A stretch of DNA of 62,483 bases from a virus (IMGVR_UViG_3300038832_000018:1-62483), one strand, 5' to 3'; shown: positions 19,843-29,490, counted from the first letter of the stretch. Numbers and translations: made by a program. Notes: generated by a model not told the origin, from the sequence alone.

Positions 19843-20136
19843 ATGAGTGAAGAAAAGAAGTACGACAGCATTCTTGTCGGCTGGGTCGACGACCCGAACT
19901 ACACGGAGGACGGGCAGTTGATGAACTGGCGCGTCAAACTGAAAGAGCACGAGTTGCAAGACATGCTCGACAAGTACCTCACCGCCAAAACTGAGCGTGG
20001 TGGAGGCAACGTTTACCTGACGCTGTTCGTCAGCAAGAGTGGGCGGTCGTGCTGCAGGGTCTACGATCCTAATAGCGAAGGAGCAAAGAAAGCACGAACA
20101 GAGAAGGCCAACGTGGCCGATGACCTCCCGTTCTAA
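19843..20136 (+). CDS. Small protein with SSB-type C-terminal tip
   Basis: 97 residues. The body is a small beta-rich domain (DGQLMNWRVKLKEHELQDML, GGGNVYLTLFVSKSGRS). The last residues ADDLPF match the acidic D-D-[I/L]-P-F tip that SSB proteins use to recruit partners. At 97 residues it is shorter than normal OB-fold SSBs, but the tip, its position in the recombination/replication set and its own promoter make a ssDNA-binding or SSB-mimic role plausible. Confidence 0.65.
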   Translation: MSEEKKYDSILVGWVDDPNYTEDGQLMNWRVKLKEHELQDMLDKYLTAKTERGGGNVYLTLFVSKSGRSCCRVYDPNSEGAKKARTEKANVADDLPF

Positions 20137-20404
20137 GAAAATACTGTACCACACCATTAAGGTGAGTTACCTGAGGCACAAACGCGAAGTGTTCTCAGAA
20201 GAGTGGGCAGTGACTCGCCAGCGTAATCCTGAGGACATCATGATGTATGATGACCACACGATGCAACGCTTGCGCAGAAAGTTCTATGGGAACCGCAAGG
20301 TCAAGAACAAGAAGGTCACGATCCACGAAATACTCGACACGGTGGTGCTCGGTAGAGAAAACAACAGGGATGACAAGAGAGGACCAGATAGTAGCGGCCT
20401 GTAA
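20120..20404 (+). CDS. Basic hypothetical protein, 94 aa
   Basis: 94 residues, strongly basic (RRKFYGNRKVKNKKVTIHEI), with MTSRSKKILYHTIKV at the start. The ATG overlaps the end of the SSB-tipped gene by 17 nt, and its end overlaps the next gene by 35 nt. Possibly nucleic-acid binding; no family recognised. Confidence 0.6.
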   Translation: MTSRSKKILYHTIKVSYLRHKREVFSEEWAVTRQRNPEDIMMYDDHTMQRLRRKFYGNRKVKNKKVTIHEILDTVVLGRENNRDDKRGPDSSGL

Positions 20405-20729
20405 CAGAGTCAGGGAGTTGCTTCTTGAGAAGAACCATGCTTATGGAGATAGCGCGTTGTCTCCGCTAAACATTTTTTCTCAGGCCAGTGCCGAGTATGG
20501 GATACGACAGCGTATCGACGACAAGCTGAAGCGCATTAAGAATGCTGGCTTGAACGACGCTACGGAGGACACCCTACTCGACCTGGCTGGTTATCTCATC
20601 CTGCTTATCATTGCGCGCGATGAAGGCCACGATATTCAAAACCATATACGCCAAAAACGAGCCTCATCAGATATCAATCACCCGAGCACTACAGCGGATT
20701 CGCGATGGGGCATCACGTACGACGGTTGA
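20370..20729 (+). CDS. DUF1599 / nucleotide-modification-associated-like protein
   Basis: 119 residues. The pattern LLLEKNHAYGDSALSPLNIF ... IRQRIDDKLKRIKN ... EDTLLDLAGYLILLII is that of the DUF1599/Nmad1 group, small all-helical phage proteins related to MazG-type NTP pyrophosphohydrolases and often linked to nucleotide metabolism. The ATG at 20370 is chosen over longer frames inside the upstream gene. It overlaps the primase-helicase start by 110 nt, an unusually long overlap, so the C-terminal ~35 residues may be poorly constrained. Confidence 0.65.
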   Translation: MTREDQIVAACNRVRELLLEKNHAYGDSALSPLNIFSQASAEYGIRQRIDDKLKRIKNAGLNDATEDTLLDLAGYLILLIIARDEGHDIQNHIRQKRASSDINHPSTTADSRWGITYDG

Positions 20730-22506
20730 GTCTGTACGATCGGGAAACAAAGAGGACAAACTGCAACTCCCTGCTGTTCTTTTCAGTGGGGAGTTCTCGT
20801 CTAGACACGATGATGACATCCACGAGCACAGTGGGTTCATCGTCTTAGACTTCGATCACGTCGAAGTAGAAAGCACTAAGAGAGCGCTGGCCACAGACGC
20901 TTTCATCTACAGCTGTTGGGTCTCCCCTTCAGGGACTGGCATTAAGGCGCTAGTCAAAATCGTCAGCCCTGAGCGGCATCGCGATCACTTCCGCGCACTC
21001 GTTCGATACTTCGATGAGCGCTACGGATTGAGTCTCGATGAGAGCGGCATCAATGAAAGCCGCGCGTGCTTCGAGTCGTACGACCCAGACATAATCATCA
21101 AGCAGAGCTATGAAAGCTTTGCGATGCTGTTGAGCGAGGAGTCTGCCACGGCAGAACCCGAGGGACCAACACAAACCCTTACCGACTATACCAAGCTAAA
21201 CATAGCTGCCCGCATGGTGCGCTCTGCACCCGATGGGGAGAAGCACAACACACTGATCAAGGCCGCCACGCTGTGCGGTGGGTATGTGGCGGCAGGCCGC
21301 ATGGAGGAAGATGAAGTCGTTCGCATCTTGTCTCGAGAGATACAGAAGCGCGACATCGACAACCTTGATGCGGCCATCTCTGACATCAAACAGGGGATTG
21401 AGCATGGCAAGACTCGACCGATACGCGACGTAGTCCAGGAGGAAGAGGAGGCTATCCGCCGCATGCAGATTGAGGACGGAGACTTCTCTTTTCTCAGCGA
21501 GGACGACAGTGACTTTGCGTGGATTCAGGCATACAGTGAAGGCAGGATCCCGCACGGGCTGGACACGGGGAGTGAGGAGCTGGACAAGTACTTTAGGTAC
21601 AAGAAGGAGTTGGTCATCCTAAACGGACACAGCAACGTCGGTAAGACTACCGTAGCCTTGTACATGATCGCAAACAGCACAGTGCGGCATGGCTGGAAGT
21701 GGCTTATCTACAGCGCAGAGAACAAGACCAGCAGCATCAAGATGCAGCTGATGCAGATGTACTTAGACAAGCGCGCAGGCAGCATGTCGTATGCAGAGCG
21801 CAAGGCTTCGTACAAGTGGGTGCAGGACAACTTCTATATCATCAACAACGACAAAGTGTACAGCTACTTGGACATCATGTTGTTCATGGAGAAGGTTAAG
21901 CACCAGTATCACATCGACGCAGTCTTCGTGGACCCCTACAACTCTTTGCGTTTAGACTTGCGCAGATCGGAGATGCAGAACACGCATGACTACCACTACG
22001 AAGCAGCGACTGCCTTCCTTACGTTCAGCAACACCCACGATACGGCAGTGTGGTTGAACATGCACGCTGTGACGGAGGCTCAACGACAGAAGGGGGCCGA
22101 TGGCTTGCCCCGCGCCCCGTACGCTGAGGACACCGAGGGTGGTGGAAAGTTTGTGAACAGGGCCGACTGCTTCCTCACCATACACCGTAAGGTTCAGGCG
22201 CCAGACCCACACACCCGCATGATGTCAGAGATACACGTCCGCAAGGTTCGTGAAACCGAGACGGGCGGGCGCCCCACCCCTGTCGATGAGCCGTTCAAAC
22301 TGATAATGAATACCAGCCACACGGGGTTTATCGAGTGGGGTAATCAAAAGAAAATGCTTCAGGCATACTCAGTAGACACGGGCAAGCAGGTTGAGATGCC
22401 TCTCGATAGTATGCGCTTTGAAATCGGGCCCAACGAAAATTTTATACGTACCTTACCTACCGATGAAGAAGCGGAAGGCGGGGACAAGGCCCAGCAGGAA
22501 ACGTAA
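20620..22506 (+). CDS. Primase-helicase with VirE/BT4734-type N-terminal domain
   Basis: 628 residues. The N-terminal ~165 residues match the VirE_N/BT4734 domain: GEFSSRHDDDIHEHSGFIVL, Asp77-x-Asp79-His80, SPSGTGIKALVKI, GINESRACFESYDPDI; this acts as an archaeo-eukaryotic-type primase in mobile elements of Bacteroidota. The C-terminal half is a RecA-fold helicase: GHSNVGKTT Walker A (336-344), VFVDPYN Walker B (Asp438), and LNMHAVTEAQR as the sensor-like strand. It probably primes and unwinds phage DNA at the fork. An in-frame TTG lies 3 codons before the chosen ATG. No separate DNA polymerase gene was recognised. Confidence 0.88.
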   Translation: MKATIFKTIYAKNEPHQISITRALQRIRDGASRTTVESVRSGNKEDKLQLPAVLFSGEFSSRHDDDIHEHSGFIVLDFDHVEVESTKRALATDAFIYSCWVSPSGTGIKALVKIVSPERHRDHFRALVRYFDERYGLSLDESGINESRACFESYDPDIIIKQSYESFAMLLSEESATAEPEGPTQTLTDYTKLNIAARMVRSAPDGEKHNTLIKAATLCGGYVAAGRMEEDEVVRILSREIQKRDIDNLDAAISDIKQGIEHGKTRPIRDVVQEEEEAIRRMQIEDGDFSFLSEDDSDFAWIQAYSEGRIPHGLDTGSEELDKYFRYKKELVILNGHSNVGKTTVALYMIANSTVRHGWKWLIYSAENKTSSIKMQLMQMYLDKRAGSMSYAERKASYKWVQDNFYIINNDKVYSYLDIMLFMEKVKHQYHIDAVFVDPYNSLRLDLRRSEMQNTHDYHYEAATAFLTFSNTHDTAVWLNMHAVTEAQRQKGADGLPRAPYAEDTEGGGKFVNRADCFLTIHRKVQAPDPHTRMMSEIHVRKVRETETGGRPTPVDEPFKLIMNTSHTGFIEWGNQKKMLQAYSVDTGKQVEMPLDSMRFEIGPNENFIRTLPTDEEAEGGDKAQQET

Positions 22507-22906
22507 CCTGGGCAAGTTCAAGAGTGCGATCGAGAAGTATTGCAATGATTCATTGCGGGCTGCAGGTCTTGACTTCTATTACGAACAGAAAGAGTTTGAG
22601 CTGATGCCGTCGTTCAGATACCCGCAGCGGTACCTGAAGATGACAGCCAAGAAGAAGGTCCTAAGCGACAGGAGTAATTCTGTTCAACTCCCTATCCGCT
22701 ACACCCCAGACTTTGTGGCGAAGGACGGGAGCTGGATTATAGAGACGAAGGGCTACCTCCCATCGCATCACGACTTTCCGATGCGCTGGAAACTTTTCCT
22801 CAAGCACCTCGTTGACAACAACCTTGACTGTGCTGTTTACATAGCCAAGAATAAGCAGCAAATTGATGAGGTGATCAAGGACATACAGACCCATGGAGAG
22901 GGCTGA
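22463..22906 (+). CDS. PD-(D/E)XK endonuclease (T7 endonuclease I-like)
   Basis: 147 residues, basic N-terminus (MKKRKAGTRPSRKRNLGKFK), then IRYTPDFVAKDGSWIIETKG: Asp83, Glu94, Lys96 form the D-E-x-K core. The following MRWKLFLKHLVDNNL helix fits the fold. Phage nucleases with this layout resolve branched DNA before packaging, or cut host DNA. ATG at 22463 overlaps the helicase by 44 nt. I am confident about the fold, less so about the substrate. Confidence 0.8.
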   Translation: MKKRKAGTRPSRKRNLGKFKSAIEKYCNDSLRAAGLDFYYEQKEFELMPSFRYPQRYLKMTAKKKVLSDRSNSVQLPIRYTPDFVAKDGSWIIETKGYLPSHHDFPMRWKLFLKHLVDNNLDCAVYIAKNKQQIDEVIKDIQTHGEG

Positions 22907-23102
22907 GCTGAGTAAGATTTACGGGGGGGCTTGCAACAGAATGCATGAGGCGGTGACGCATCTATACGAGGCTCTGCATGATTACCAGGGAGACCCACAC
23001 ATTGATGTGGGGTATGTTGTAGATCGAGTATCGGAGTACCGACGATGGCTGCTGATCGAGGCAGACATGATACGCGAAGCCGTCAAAGAGTTCCATGAGT
23101 AG
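22893..23102 (+). CDS. Hypothetical helical protein, 69 aa
   Basis: 69 residues, all helical (MERAELSKIYGGACNRMHEA; VSEYRRWLLIEADMIREAVK). It overlaps the nucleases on both sides by 14 and 8 nt, so it is translationally embedded between them. No function recognised. Confidence 0.6.
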   Translation: MERAELSKIYGGACNRMHEAVTHLYEALHDYQGDPHIDVGYVVDRVSEYRRWLLIEADMIREAVKEFHE

Positions 23103-23610
23103 CCCCGTTTCCATAAGCAAGCGGATGCGCTCTTGGAAAGCAGGCAGCATGGCTGAGCTGCGATACCAGCGTTGCTACCCGAAGGCCCGAAAGTCAAGTC
23201 GGGCAGAAGATATTTTTATGCATGTCGACTTTTGGCATGGCGATGTGGGCGTCGACGTCAAGGGCAACAACTTGCCCGACGAAATCTGGGTCGAGTTCAA
23301 GAACGTAAGGGGCGAGCCTGGCTGGGTCTTTGGTGAGGCCACCTACATTGCGTTCGACATCCCTGAACTACACGGATTTGTTCTGGTGGAGAGGCAGGAG
23401 TTGCAGAACTACTGTCGTCAGAACGTAGACTTCAGTGGTCTGGTCGCCAAGCAGGACGCATACAAGAAGTGCTATCAGAGAAAGGATCGTGAGGACCTGA
23501 TCACGAAGCTAATACTACAAGACCTGCAGGAGTTAAACAGCTTCACAATCACAGAGTATTGTGCTACATATTTTCACCCTGAGAGCGGGGAGATTTGTTA
23601 TGTATCTTAG
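23095..23610 (+). CDS. Second PD-(D/E)XK-like nuclease candidate
   Basis: 171 residues. The segment HVDFWHGDVGVDVKG gives Asp45 and Asp54-Val-Lys56, followed by IWVEFKN (Glu67), and GWVFGEATYIAFDI. This order (D ... D-x-K, then E) suggests a divergent PD-(D/E)XK fold; I recall similar uncharacterised proteins in marine phages. It is the last rightward gene and ends 57 nt before the double terminator. Nuclease activity is inferred from motif only. Confidence 0.62.
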   Translation: MSSPVSISKRMRSWKAGSMAELRYQRCYPKARKSSRAEDIFMHVDFWHGDVGVDVKGNNLPDEIWVEFKNVRGEPGWVFGEATYIAFDIPELHGFVLVERQELQNYCRQNVDFSGLVAKQDAYKKCYQRKDREDLITKLILQDLQELNSFTITEYCATYFHPESGEICYVS

Positions 23611-23666
23611 AGTCTCTCCCTAAGGGGTTAGGGGGGTGGGTGTTTATAACACCTTGTTGAGAAAAA

Positions 23667-23690
23667 GAGGGGGCGCAACGGCGTCCCCTC
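23667..23690. terminator. Intrinsic terminator A (serves mainly the leftward block)
   Basis: A perfect 10-bp stem GAGGGGGCGC/GCGTCCCCTC with AACG loop. On the minus strand it is followed by TTTTTCTC, so it can stop leftward transcripts; on the plus strand only TTTATATTT follows. Confidence 0.85.
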
Positions 23691-23739
23691 TTTATATTTG
23701 TGTGAGTCACAGAAGCATCGTGATGATTTTGGTTTTTGG

Positions 23740-23770
23740 GAGGGGGCGCAACGGCGTCCCTTCTTTTTTT
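23740..23770. terminator. Intrinsic terminator B (rightward block)
   Basis: Second copy of the same hairpin (GAGGGGGCGC-AACG-GCGTCCCTTC) followed on the plus strand by a run of seven T. It stops rightward transcription just before the convergent holin gene end. The near-identity with terminator A suggests local duplication with each copy specialised for one direction. Confidence 0.88.
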
Positions 23771-23773
23771 ACC

Positions 23774-24223
23774 TCACTTCTTAGCCTTCTCGATGGTACG
23801 TCCAGCGAAGTACGCACCGAAGGCTGTCAGCATAAGGATCTGCAGTAGATCCACATAGCTGTCCTTGACATTGAAGGCCCAGTTGTCCATGCTGTCTGCC
23901 ACCATCGTCACCATAAACATCGTCATCAGTGAGATGAGGGTGACGGGGCGGATCAGCTTGGCCAGCTTTACGTCGCTCCCCATGTCTGCTTTCCAGCGCT
24001 CGGTCACTTGCTTTTGTGCTTCTACCTCTTGTTGCTGCTTGAGTTTTTCAAACTCCAGCTTGTCCTCTACAGACACATTCGGATCCTTGTCTACCAGGTT
24101 CTTTACCATCCCCAGCACGCCTTGGTCTGGCAACGCATCGCCGACTACATCGAGGACAGACGGGACCTTTTCTCTCAGCCACTGGCCGAGCTTCGTGTCT
24201 TTTACTTTCTTGTCTTTGCTCAT
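23774..24223 (-). CDS. Phage holin, 3TM-type
   Basis: 149 residues. N-terminal charged region, then DPNVSVEDKLEFEKLKQQQE, TERWKADMGSD, and a C-terminal membrane part with two or three hydrophobic stretches (IRPVTLISLMTMFMVTMVA; LLQILMLTAFGAYFAG) ending RTIEKAKK. This is the layout of the Holin_3TMs family. It would form inner-membrane holes to time lysis. It is the last gene of the leftward block, overlapping the large virion protein gene by 4 nt, and is followed by terminator A/B. Confidence 0.85.
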   Translation of the reverse strand: MSKDKKVKDTKLGQWLREKVPSVLDVVGDALPDQGVLGMVKNLVDKDPNVSVEDKLEFEKLKQQQEVEAQKQVTERWKADMGSDVKLAKLIRPVTLISLMTMFMVTMVADSMDNWAFNVKDSYVDLLQILMLTAFGAYFAGRTIEKAKK

Positions 24224-27200
24224 TTGTCATATTTTTTTCCTGGCAGCATGTCGTACGAGATGTTCAACACCAGAGCCATGTTTGCCATCAGTAGTACCTC
24301 TGCGTCCTCAATCTCTTTCTGACGCAGGGCGTATGCCTTGAGTTCTTCATCGCTGGATAGGAACGTCACGGGGTTCTCTCTCTGTTCGTCCATAGCCATG
24401 GAGCGCAGGTTCCACAAGGCGAATGCGCTTCGATCGACCTTCTCCATCAGCTTCAGGGCGCCAGAGGGAGCAGCGTAACGGAAGTCCATGGGACCCTGCA
24501 GGTCATCTGGCAACGGGTTATCTAGCTGTCGCATCAACTCTTGAGGGTCGCGCATTTCCTTCCCGACAGGCTTGATGCGCTGCTTGAGTTGGAAGTACTG
24601 CGACATCACGTCGTCCTTCATGCCGTCGCTGTAGAAGTCTCGGACAAATGGGAGGTCGTCGGCATCAAACAGGCGGTCAGCCCTCTGTCCATCGGGAAGC
24701 TGTCTGATAGCACGCCAATCCTTAATTGACTTTGTCGTTCTGTTGTACGTAGAGTACAGGCCACCCATGTAGTACTGAGCAAAGTAGTCGCCGAGGTTGG
24801 CAGGCAGGTCGGTCGTAACTCCGTTCTTCTGACCAGACAGATACTTCGATCCACCACCCAGACTTTCGTTCCAGTCTTGGAAGAACTGGTTCATGAGCTG
24901 AAAGTCAGATTCGTTGCTCATCACCCTCGCCTTGCCTTCTCTGTCGTAGAATACGTTGCCACCAAAAGAATTTTTGTTCGTGGCAAAGTCAACAAGGCCA
25001 CCTAAAGGACCGCTACCCAGGGGAATGTTAACGACTTTTGCAGCAAGCTGTTGGGCGATCATGCCTTCCTTGGCGGGGTCTTCCTGTCTCGCAGCACCTG
25101 ATATGGGGGTAAGGTTATGCTCCAAAGAAGACATAATGTAAAATCCAGCGTCTTCCTCTCGGCGAATCCCGCTCATCACCTCGCCAGCAGCTAGACCAAC
25201 GTCAAGGAACTGTCCGTATCCGTACGGCTTGGGTAGGGTGACGTACTCCTTAGTCCCTGGGATCATGAAGATCTGAAACTGCTTCTTCTCGTAGTCAGGG
25301 ATTTTGGAGTACTCCGATCGTCCTGTCATATCCACGGCAGATACAGCTTCGTTGAACATAGTCAGGGTCATACCCCATGTTGTGATGCCGCCGAGGACTG
25401 TAGCCATAGGGCCGTACCTTGCCGCGCCTTCGAGCGGGTCACCATCTGGCGTGTATCTTGGGCGTGGTGCAGACATTGTTCCTGCCGCCTGGTCGATACC
25501 CTGAGCAGTAGCATTGTAGAAGTACATGACCCCACCCAACTCTGCACCATAGTTGCCCCTGCGGTTGAAGTCTACTGTAACGTACTTAGCCAGAGCAGCA
25601 GCGCGTTCGATACTGACTCCCTGCCTGCGGGCGGCGACGTAAGACGCAAAGCGCGGTGCCTGCTCATAGACGTCGTTGATTGCTTCGATCCACTTTAGCG
25701 GCTCTTTCAGAATGGAGAGCTTGCTGGTAATAGAGTTTCTCTTCTTGGGGTCTGTCTCTCTACGCAGTTGGTCCATGACTGACCGAAGCTCATCGATGTG
25801 GGCATAGCCTGTCTTACCTTGCGCGTTGTACTCTGCTGCATACCTGGCCATCTCTGAATTGCCAGACTTGGCAATGAGCTTCTCGTCACCCATAGCCATG
25901 AACCTCAGAGCTTGTGGGTAAAGCTGCCCCATCTCTCTCACCAGCTGCCCAGAGTTTACTGGGGTGCCATCCTCTGCGTACAGGGCGTAGCCAAACTCCC
26001 GCGAAGACTGAGATAGGGCTTGCAACAGTGCTGTCTGTCCATCACGAGCAAACGCTTTCGGACCGAACTCAAGGCTAAAGTTGGTGTGGACCTTCTTGAG
26101 CTGGGCAGCTTGACGCATAAATCGATTGAACGCAGTGTACATACTATTAGCGTCCATGCCTGTGCCGCGCTTGAACTGACGGACAACGTCAGGATCCCTA
26201 AAGTATACTTTTTGCGGAACCCCATCGAAGTATGCGGTGAGAGTGTGCGTGTCTGGAAGGTTCTCGTCTGGACCGACGAGTCTATAGTATGGGTCCGTGA
26301 TGGATGGATCGACAGGGTATTGCCTGACAAACTCGACGACCGACTGGGTCAGGCGGTTGCGCTCAGACAACATGATAGAGTTGGCCTCCTGCATGACGGA
26401 CTTTCCAAGGATGTCTACAGTCTCCGCCGATCTACCCTCTGCTTCGAAGAAATACTTTCCGTTCACATCGATACCCTTGGGCGCGTTAAGGTATCCAGCA
26501 TCGTCACGCAACATCGGGTCATCTCCTGATCGAACCAGCATCTCATCGATAGACAATCCGTGCAGGCCGACGTAGTTCTCGAACGTGTTCATACTGGCAT
26601 CGTACTGTGCCTGACTGTAGATACCAGATGCAAGGTAGTTATCCCTAGTGCGCTGCTGCATAGCTCTAAAGGCAGGCAGGGCCTCATCAAACTTAGCCCT
26701 GACGTCATCGGGTAAGCCCTCAAGGAATGCCACTGCATCGTCGTTAGACATACCGCTGCCCTTGTTGGCTCGGATTCGATCTTCAGTAAGCATCAATATC
26801 TCTTTCTCCCTGGGGGTGAGGCTGCTTTTTGCCCGAAGCTCTTCTGCAACTTCCTGATTCTTTTGTCTGATGTTCAGGTTGCGCTCTTTAGCATGCAGCG
26901 CGTACAGGTATCGCCCGAACAGCCCAACGTTGTCTTTGACGTAGCCTTCTGGCAAAAGAGCACGGAGCTCGTCAGTCATCTTGACCTCGGAGAGTTTATC
27001 CAGCAACCCAGAATCCTTTCTGAGCTTGGCTGCATCCTTCAAGCGCTGAGCAGTACGTGGTTCAAACAGGCGCAACCGTACGTCGATATCGGCCTCCTCT
27101 ACCACACGTCTGCCTTCAACTCCGCCTGGCTGCTGTTTCTCAACTGCACGCTGCCATTTACGCAGAAGCTCGAAAGTGTCTACGAAATTCTCGTACATCG

Positions 27201-29490
27201 GGGCGCGCTTGATGTCCTCCTCGATCCTCACAAACTTCGATCCTTCAGGACGCGATCTAACCAATACGTTGTCAGGGTCATTGGGGTCGTCACCCTTGTA
27301 CTTCGGCGTAAGAATTCCGACCTGTCCGATGCCGTCTACTTGCTCGTACACCATCTCCTCAGCAAAGGGGCGTTGAGCATCATATATAGACTCGATGTCG
27401 ATGCGCTGGTCTTGAAGCTCGTCGAATCGAGTGGCCATAGCCTTCATCTCATCGCTCCCCTCTTTTGCCTTCATCATAGAGCGGTACAGCCTGTTCTGCT
27501 CCAGCGAAATGTTGTAGACCTTTTCAAGGTCTGTGTCTGACATCTGTTTGTAATAGTCAGCGTCGTCCAGCATCTGCTGGTTGCGAGCCAACAATAGTTG
27601 TCCGTACTGATCATTCAGGTTTTGCTGCATCAGTGGATCTTCAGTCTCAGAGAGAGCAGCTAATAGTCTATTCTCTTCAAGGGTAAACCGTAAGCCACTG
27701 CCATTGCGTCCCACAGGGTCACGAGCAACAGCGAGGTTTAGCAGTCCACCACTTGCGGCCAAACCACCACCTAACGTAGCGCCAGTAAGAGCCATGTCGT
27801 AGCCGACCTCTCTTACTTCTTGCCACGTGTACTCCTCACCAACAGCATCCTTGGCCGCCATGTATTGCTTCATGGCAACGAGCGAGCCCGTAGTGCCACC
27901 CACACCAATTGACAGCCCAGTGTTTGCAAAATTGTATCTCAACCACACGTCCAGATCGCGAGCCCCCTGCTTGAGTCCAGGCATAGGGACTTGACGCAGA
28001 GCACGCATGAACGTAAACGTAGAGAACCCGTCTGCGATGAAGGACCCACCAGCCACATTGCTGAGGTATCCTGCCTTGCCCCAGAAGTTGTCGTCCACCG
28101 TAAACTCAGACATCAACCTTTCGGGGTCGCCCCCGACAGCTTCAAGTGCCTGATTGTAACTGTAGCTCTGTCCGTCCCTGATGTACAGGTTCCATGCGGG
28201 GTTGCCTGACATGCGTGCGGACTCCTGGAACGTAGCTACCGTTGCGTTTTCGAGTCCAACCAGAGCGGCAGTAGACATAGGGCCTAATCCCAACCCGCCT
28301 GTAGCTACACCGACAGGCAGCATTACTGATAGGTTCGGTCCAGCCTCAGCGATATTACCGAACAGCTGCGCCACGCCGTTGCCAAGATTGCCGCTGGTCA
28401 TCCCATCCACAAACTGCAAAGTCTCTGCACGGATCTGTTCTGCCTCTTCTCTACGCTCCACAATTTCTGGTCCGCCCCTAAAGCCTGTCATAGCATAGGC
28501 AAAGCCGTTGATCATATCGAGTTCTCCTGCCTTCCAGCGGTCAGCTAAGTACCCAGAAAACTGAGGTATGGGCATAACTACATCACCAGAACGAACGACA
28601 TCAAACCCATCGAAGCTGAGAAGCGGCTTGTTGCCCACCTGCCCCTCACCAGTCAGGTCGATCATCGCGCCGTAGTCCTCCAGCATAGACTGCTCGAGAT
28701 TCTTCAGTGCTTCGGGATCGTTCTTCATCTCCTCTGGCATCGCCTTGAGAAGGTCCTCTCCCATGCGGTCGTACACCACGCGAGTGAAGTGTCTATTCAG
28801 TGCAATCTCCCGCTCCCTGATGACAGTCTCTCTGGGTTTTTGGCTGACGATGGGCATCGTTCCAGGAATCAATCCCGTACCGTAGTTGGTTACAGTCTCG
28901 GTCACGTCGATCCCCATCTCTTCCATGAGAGCATCGTTGCCTGCAAGATCCTTAGACACCTTGCTGTACACGTTGTGCAGCATGGATCCTTGCAGCCCCT
29001 CTTGAAGGTGCTCTGCAACAATGTCTGCCTCGTCCCCCATCAACTGCATGTAAGGACTGAGGTCTTTGTCCAGTGCGTCTAGCCCACCGAACTGATAGAG
29101 GCTCGAGAATCCCCGAGCATCGATGTTGAAATCATACTGGTTTGGTGCTGAAGCCAAGCTGCCAGAGCTTGGTTCTGTAGGCAAGGGTGAATCCAAAGAA
29201 GGATCCGTCCCATCCAAAGGCAAGGATGCAGGTTCGGGGACCTGTGGGACGCTCTCGTCTTTTTTTTTTACGACACCAAAAAGCTCGGGGAACTTGGCGT
29301 TCACCACAGTGGTGTCCTGGCCGTATTCAGGGTTGTTGTACGTCGCCACGTAATCATGAAGCACGTTCTTGTCGTACTTAGCAAGCTCAGGAAACTTAGA
29401 ATCTACTACATCCCAGTCCTGATTGTACTTAGGATTGTTGTAGGTAGCTGCGTAATCCAAAAGCAGCTGTCCCAGTTCTTCTTCTTCCAT
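24220..29490 (-). CDS. Giant internal virion protein with LPD38-like region
   Basis: 1756 residues from Met at 29490 (2 nt after the upstream stop); a longer frame to 29595 would overlap that gene. The N-terminus has a tandem repeat of ~35 residues (YAATYNNPKYNQDWDVVDSK and YVATYNNPEYGQDTTVVNAK). The middle contains small hydrophobic, glycine-rich stretches (ATLGGGLAASGGLL). Around residues 1250-1420, APRFASYVAARRQGVSIERA and KYVTVDFNRRGNYG then FYNATAQG match the large polyvalent protein domain LPD38. I infer a protein carried in the capsid and ejected with DNA. No RNA polymerase or lysozyme motif was seen. Confidence 0.78.
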   Translation of the reverse strand: MEEEELGQLLLDYAATYNNPKYNQDWDVVDSKFPELAKYDKNVLHDYVATYNNPEYGQDTTVVNAKFPELFGVVKKKDESVPQVPEPASLPLDGTDPSLDSPLPTEPSSGSLASAPNQYDFNIDARGFSSLYQFGGLDALDKDLSPYMQLMGDEADIVAEHLQEGLQGSMLHNVYSKVSKDLAGNDALMEEMGIDVTETVTNYGTGLIPGTMPIVSQKPRETVIREREIALNRHFTRVVYDRMGEDLLKAMPEEMKNDPEALKNLEQSMLEDYGAMIDLTGEGQVGNKPLLSFDGFDVVRSGDVVMPIPQFSGYLADRWKAGELDMINGFAYAMTGFRGGPEIVERREEAEQIRAETLQFVDGMTSGNLGNGVAQLFGNIAEAGPNLSVMLPVGVATGGLGLGPMSTAALVGLENATVATFQESARMSGNPAWNLYIRDGQSYSYNQALEAVGGDPERLMSEFTVDDNFWGKAGYLSNVAGGSFIADGFSTFTFMRALRQVPMPGLKQGARDLDVWLRYNFANTGLSIGVGGTTGSLVAMKQYMAAKDAVGEEYTWQEVREVGYDMALTGATLGGGLAASGGLLNLAVARDPVGRNGSGLRFTLEENRLLAALSETEDPLMQQNLNDQYGQLLLARNQQMLDDADYYKQMSDTDLEKVYNISLEQNRLYRSMMKAKEGSDEMKAMATRFDELQDQRIDIESIYDAQRPFAEEMVYEQVDGIGQVGILTPKYKGDDPNDPDNVLVRSRPEGSKFVRIEEDIKRAPMYENFVDTFELLRKWQRAVEKQQPGGVEGRRVVEEADIDVRLRLFEPRTAQRLKDAAKLRKDSGLLDKLSEVKMTDELRALLPEGYVKDNVGLFGRYLYALHAKERNLNIRQKNQEVAEELRAKSSLTPREKEILMLTEDRIRANKGSGMSNDDAVAFLEGLPDDVRAKFDEALPAFRAMQQRTRDNYLASGIYSQAQYDASMNTFENYVGLHGLSIDEMLVRSGDDPMLRDDAGYLNAPKGIDVNGKYFFEAEGRSAETVDILGKSVMQEANSIMLSERNRLTQSVVEFVRQYPVDPSITDPYYRLVGPDENLPDTHTLTAYFDGVPQKVYFRDPDVVRQFKRGTGMDANSMYTAFNRFMRQAAQLKKVHTNFSLEFGPKAFARDGQTALLQALSQSSREFGYALYAEDGTPVNSGQLVREMGQLYPQALRFMAMGDEKLIAKSGNSEMARYAAEYNAQGKTGYAHIDELRSVMDQLRRETDPKKRNSITSKLSILKEPLKWIEAINDVYEQAPRFASYVAARRQGVSIERAAALAKYVTVDFNRRGNYGAELGGVMYFYNATAQGIDQAAGTMSAPRPRYTPDGDPLEGAARYGPMATVLGGITTWGMTLTMFNEAVSAVDMTGRSEYSKIPDYEKKQFQIFMIPGTKEYVTLPKPYGYGQFLDVGLAAGEVMSGIRREEDAGFYIMSSLEHNLTPISGAARQEDPAKEGMIAQQLAAKVVNIPLGSGPLGGLVDFATNKNSFGGNVFYDREGKARVMSNESDFQLMNQFFQDWNESLGGGSKYLSGQKNGVTTDLPANLGDYFAQYYMGGLYSTYNRTTKSIKDWRAIRQLPDGQRADRLFDADDLPFVRDFYSDGMKDDVMSQYFQLKQRIKPVGKEMRDPQELMRQLDNPLPDDLQGPMDFRYAAPSGALKLMEKVDRSAFALWNLRSMAMDEQRENPVTFLSSDEELKAYALRQKEIEDAEVLLMANMALVLNISYDMLPGKKYDK

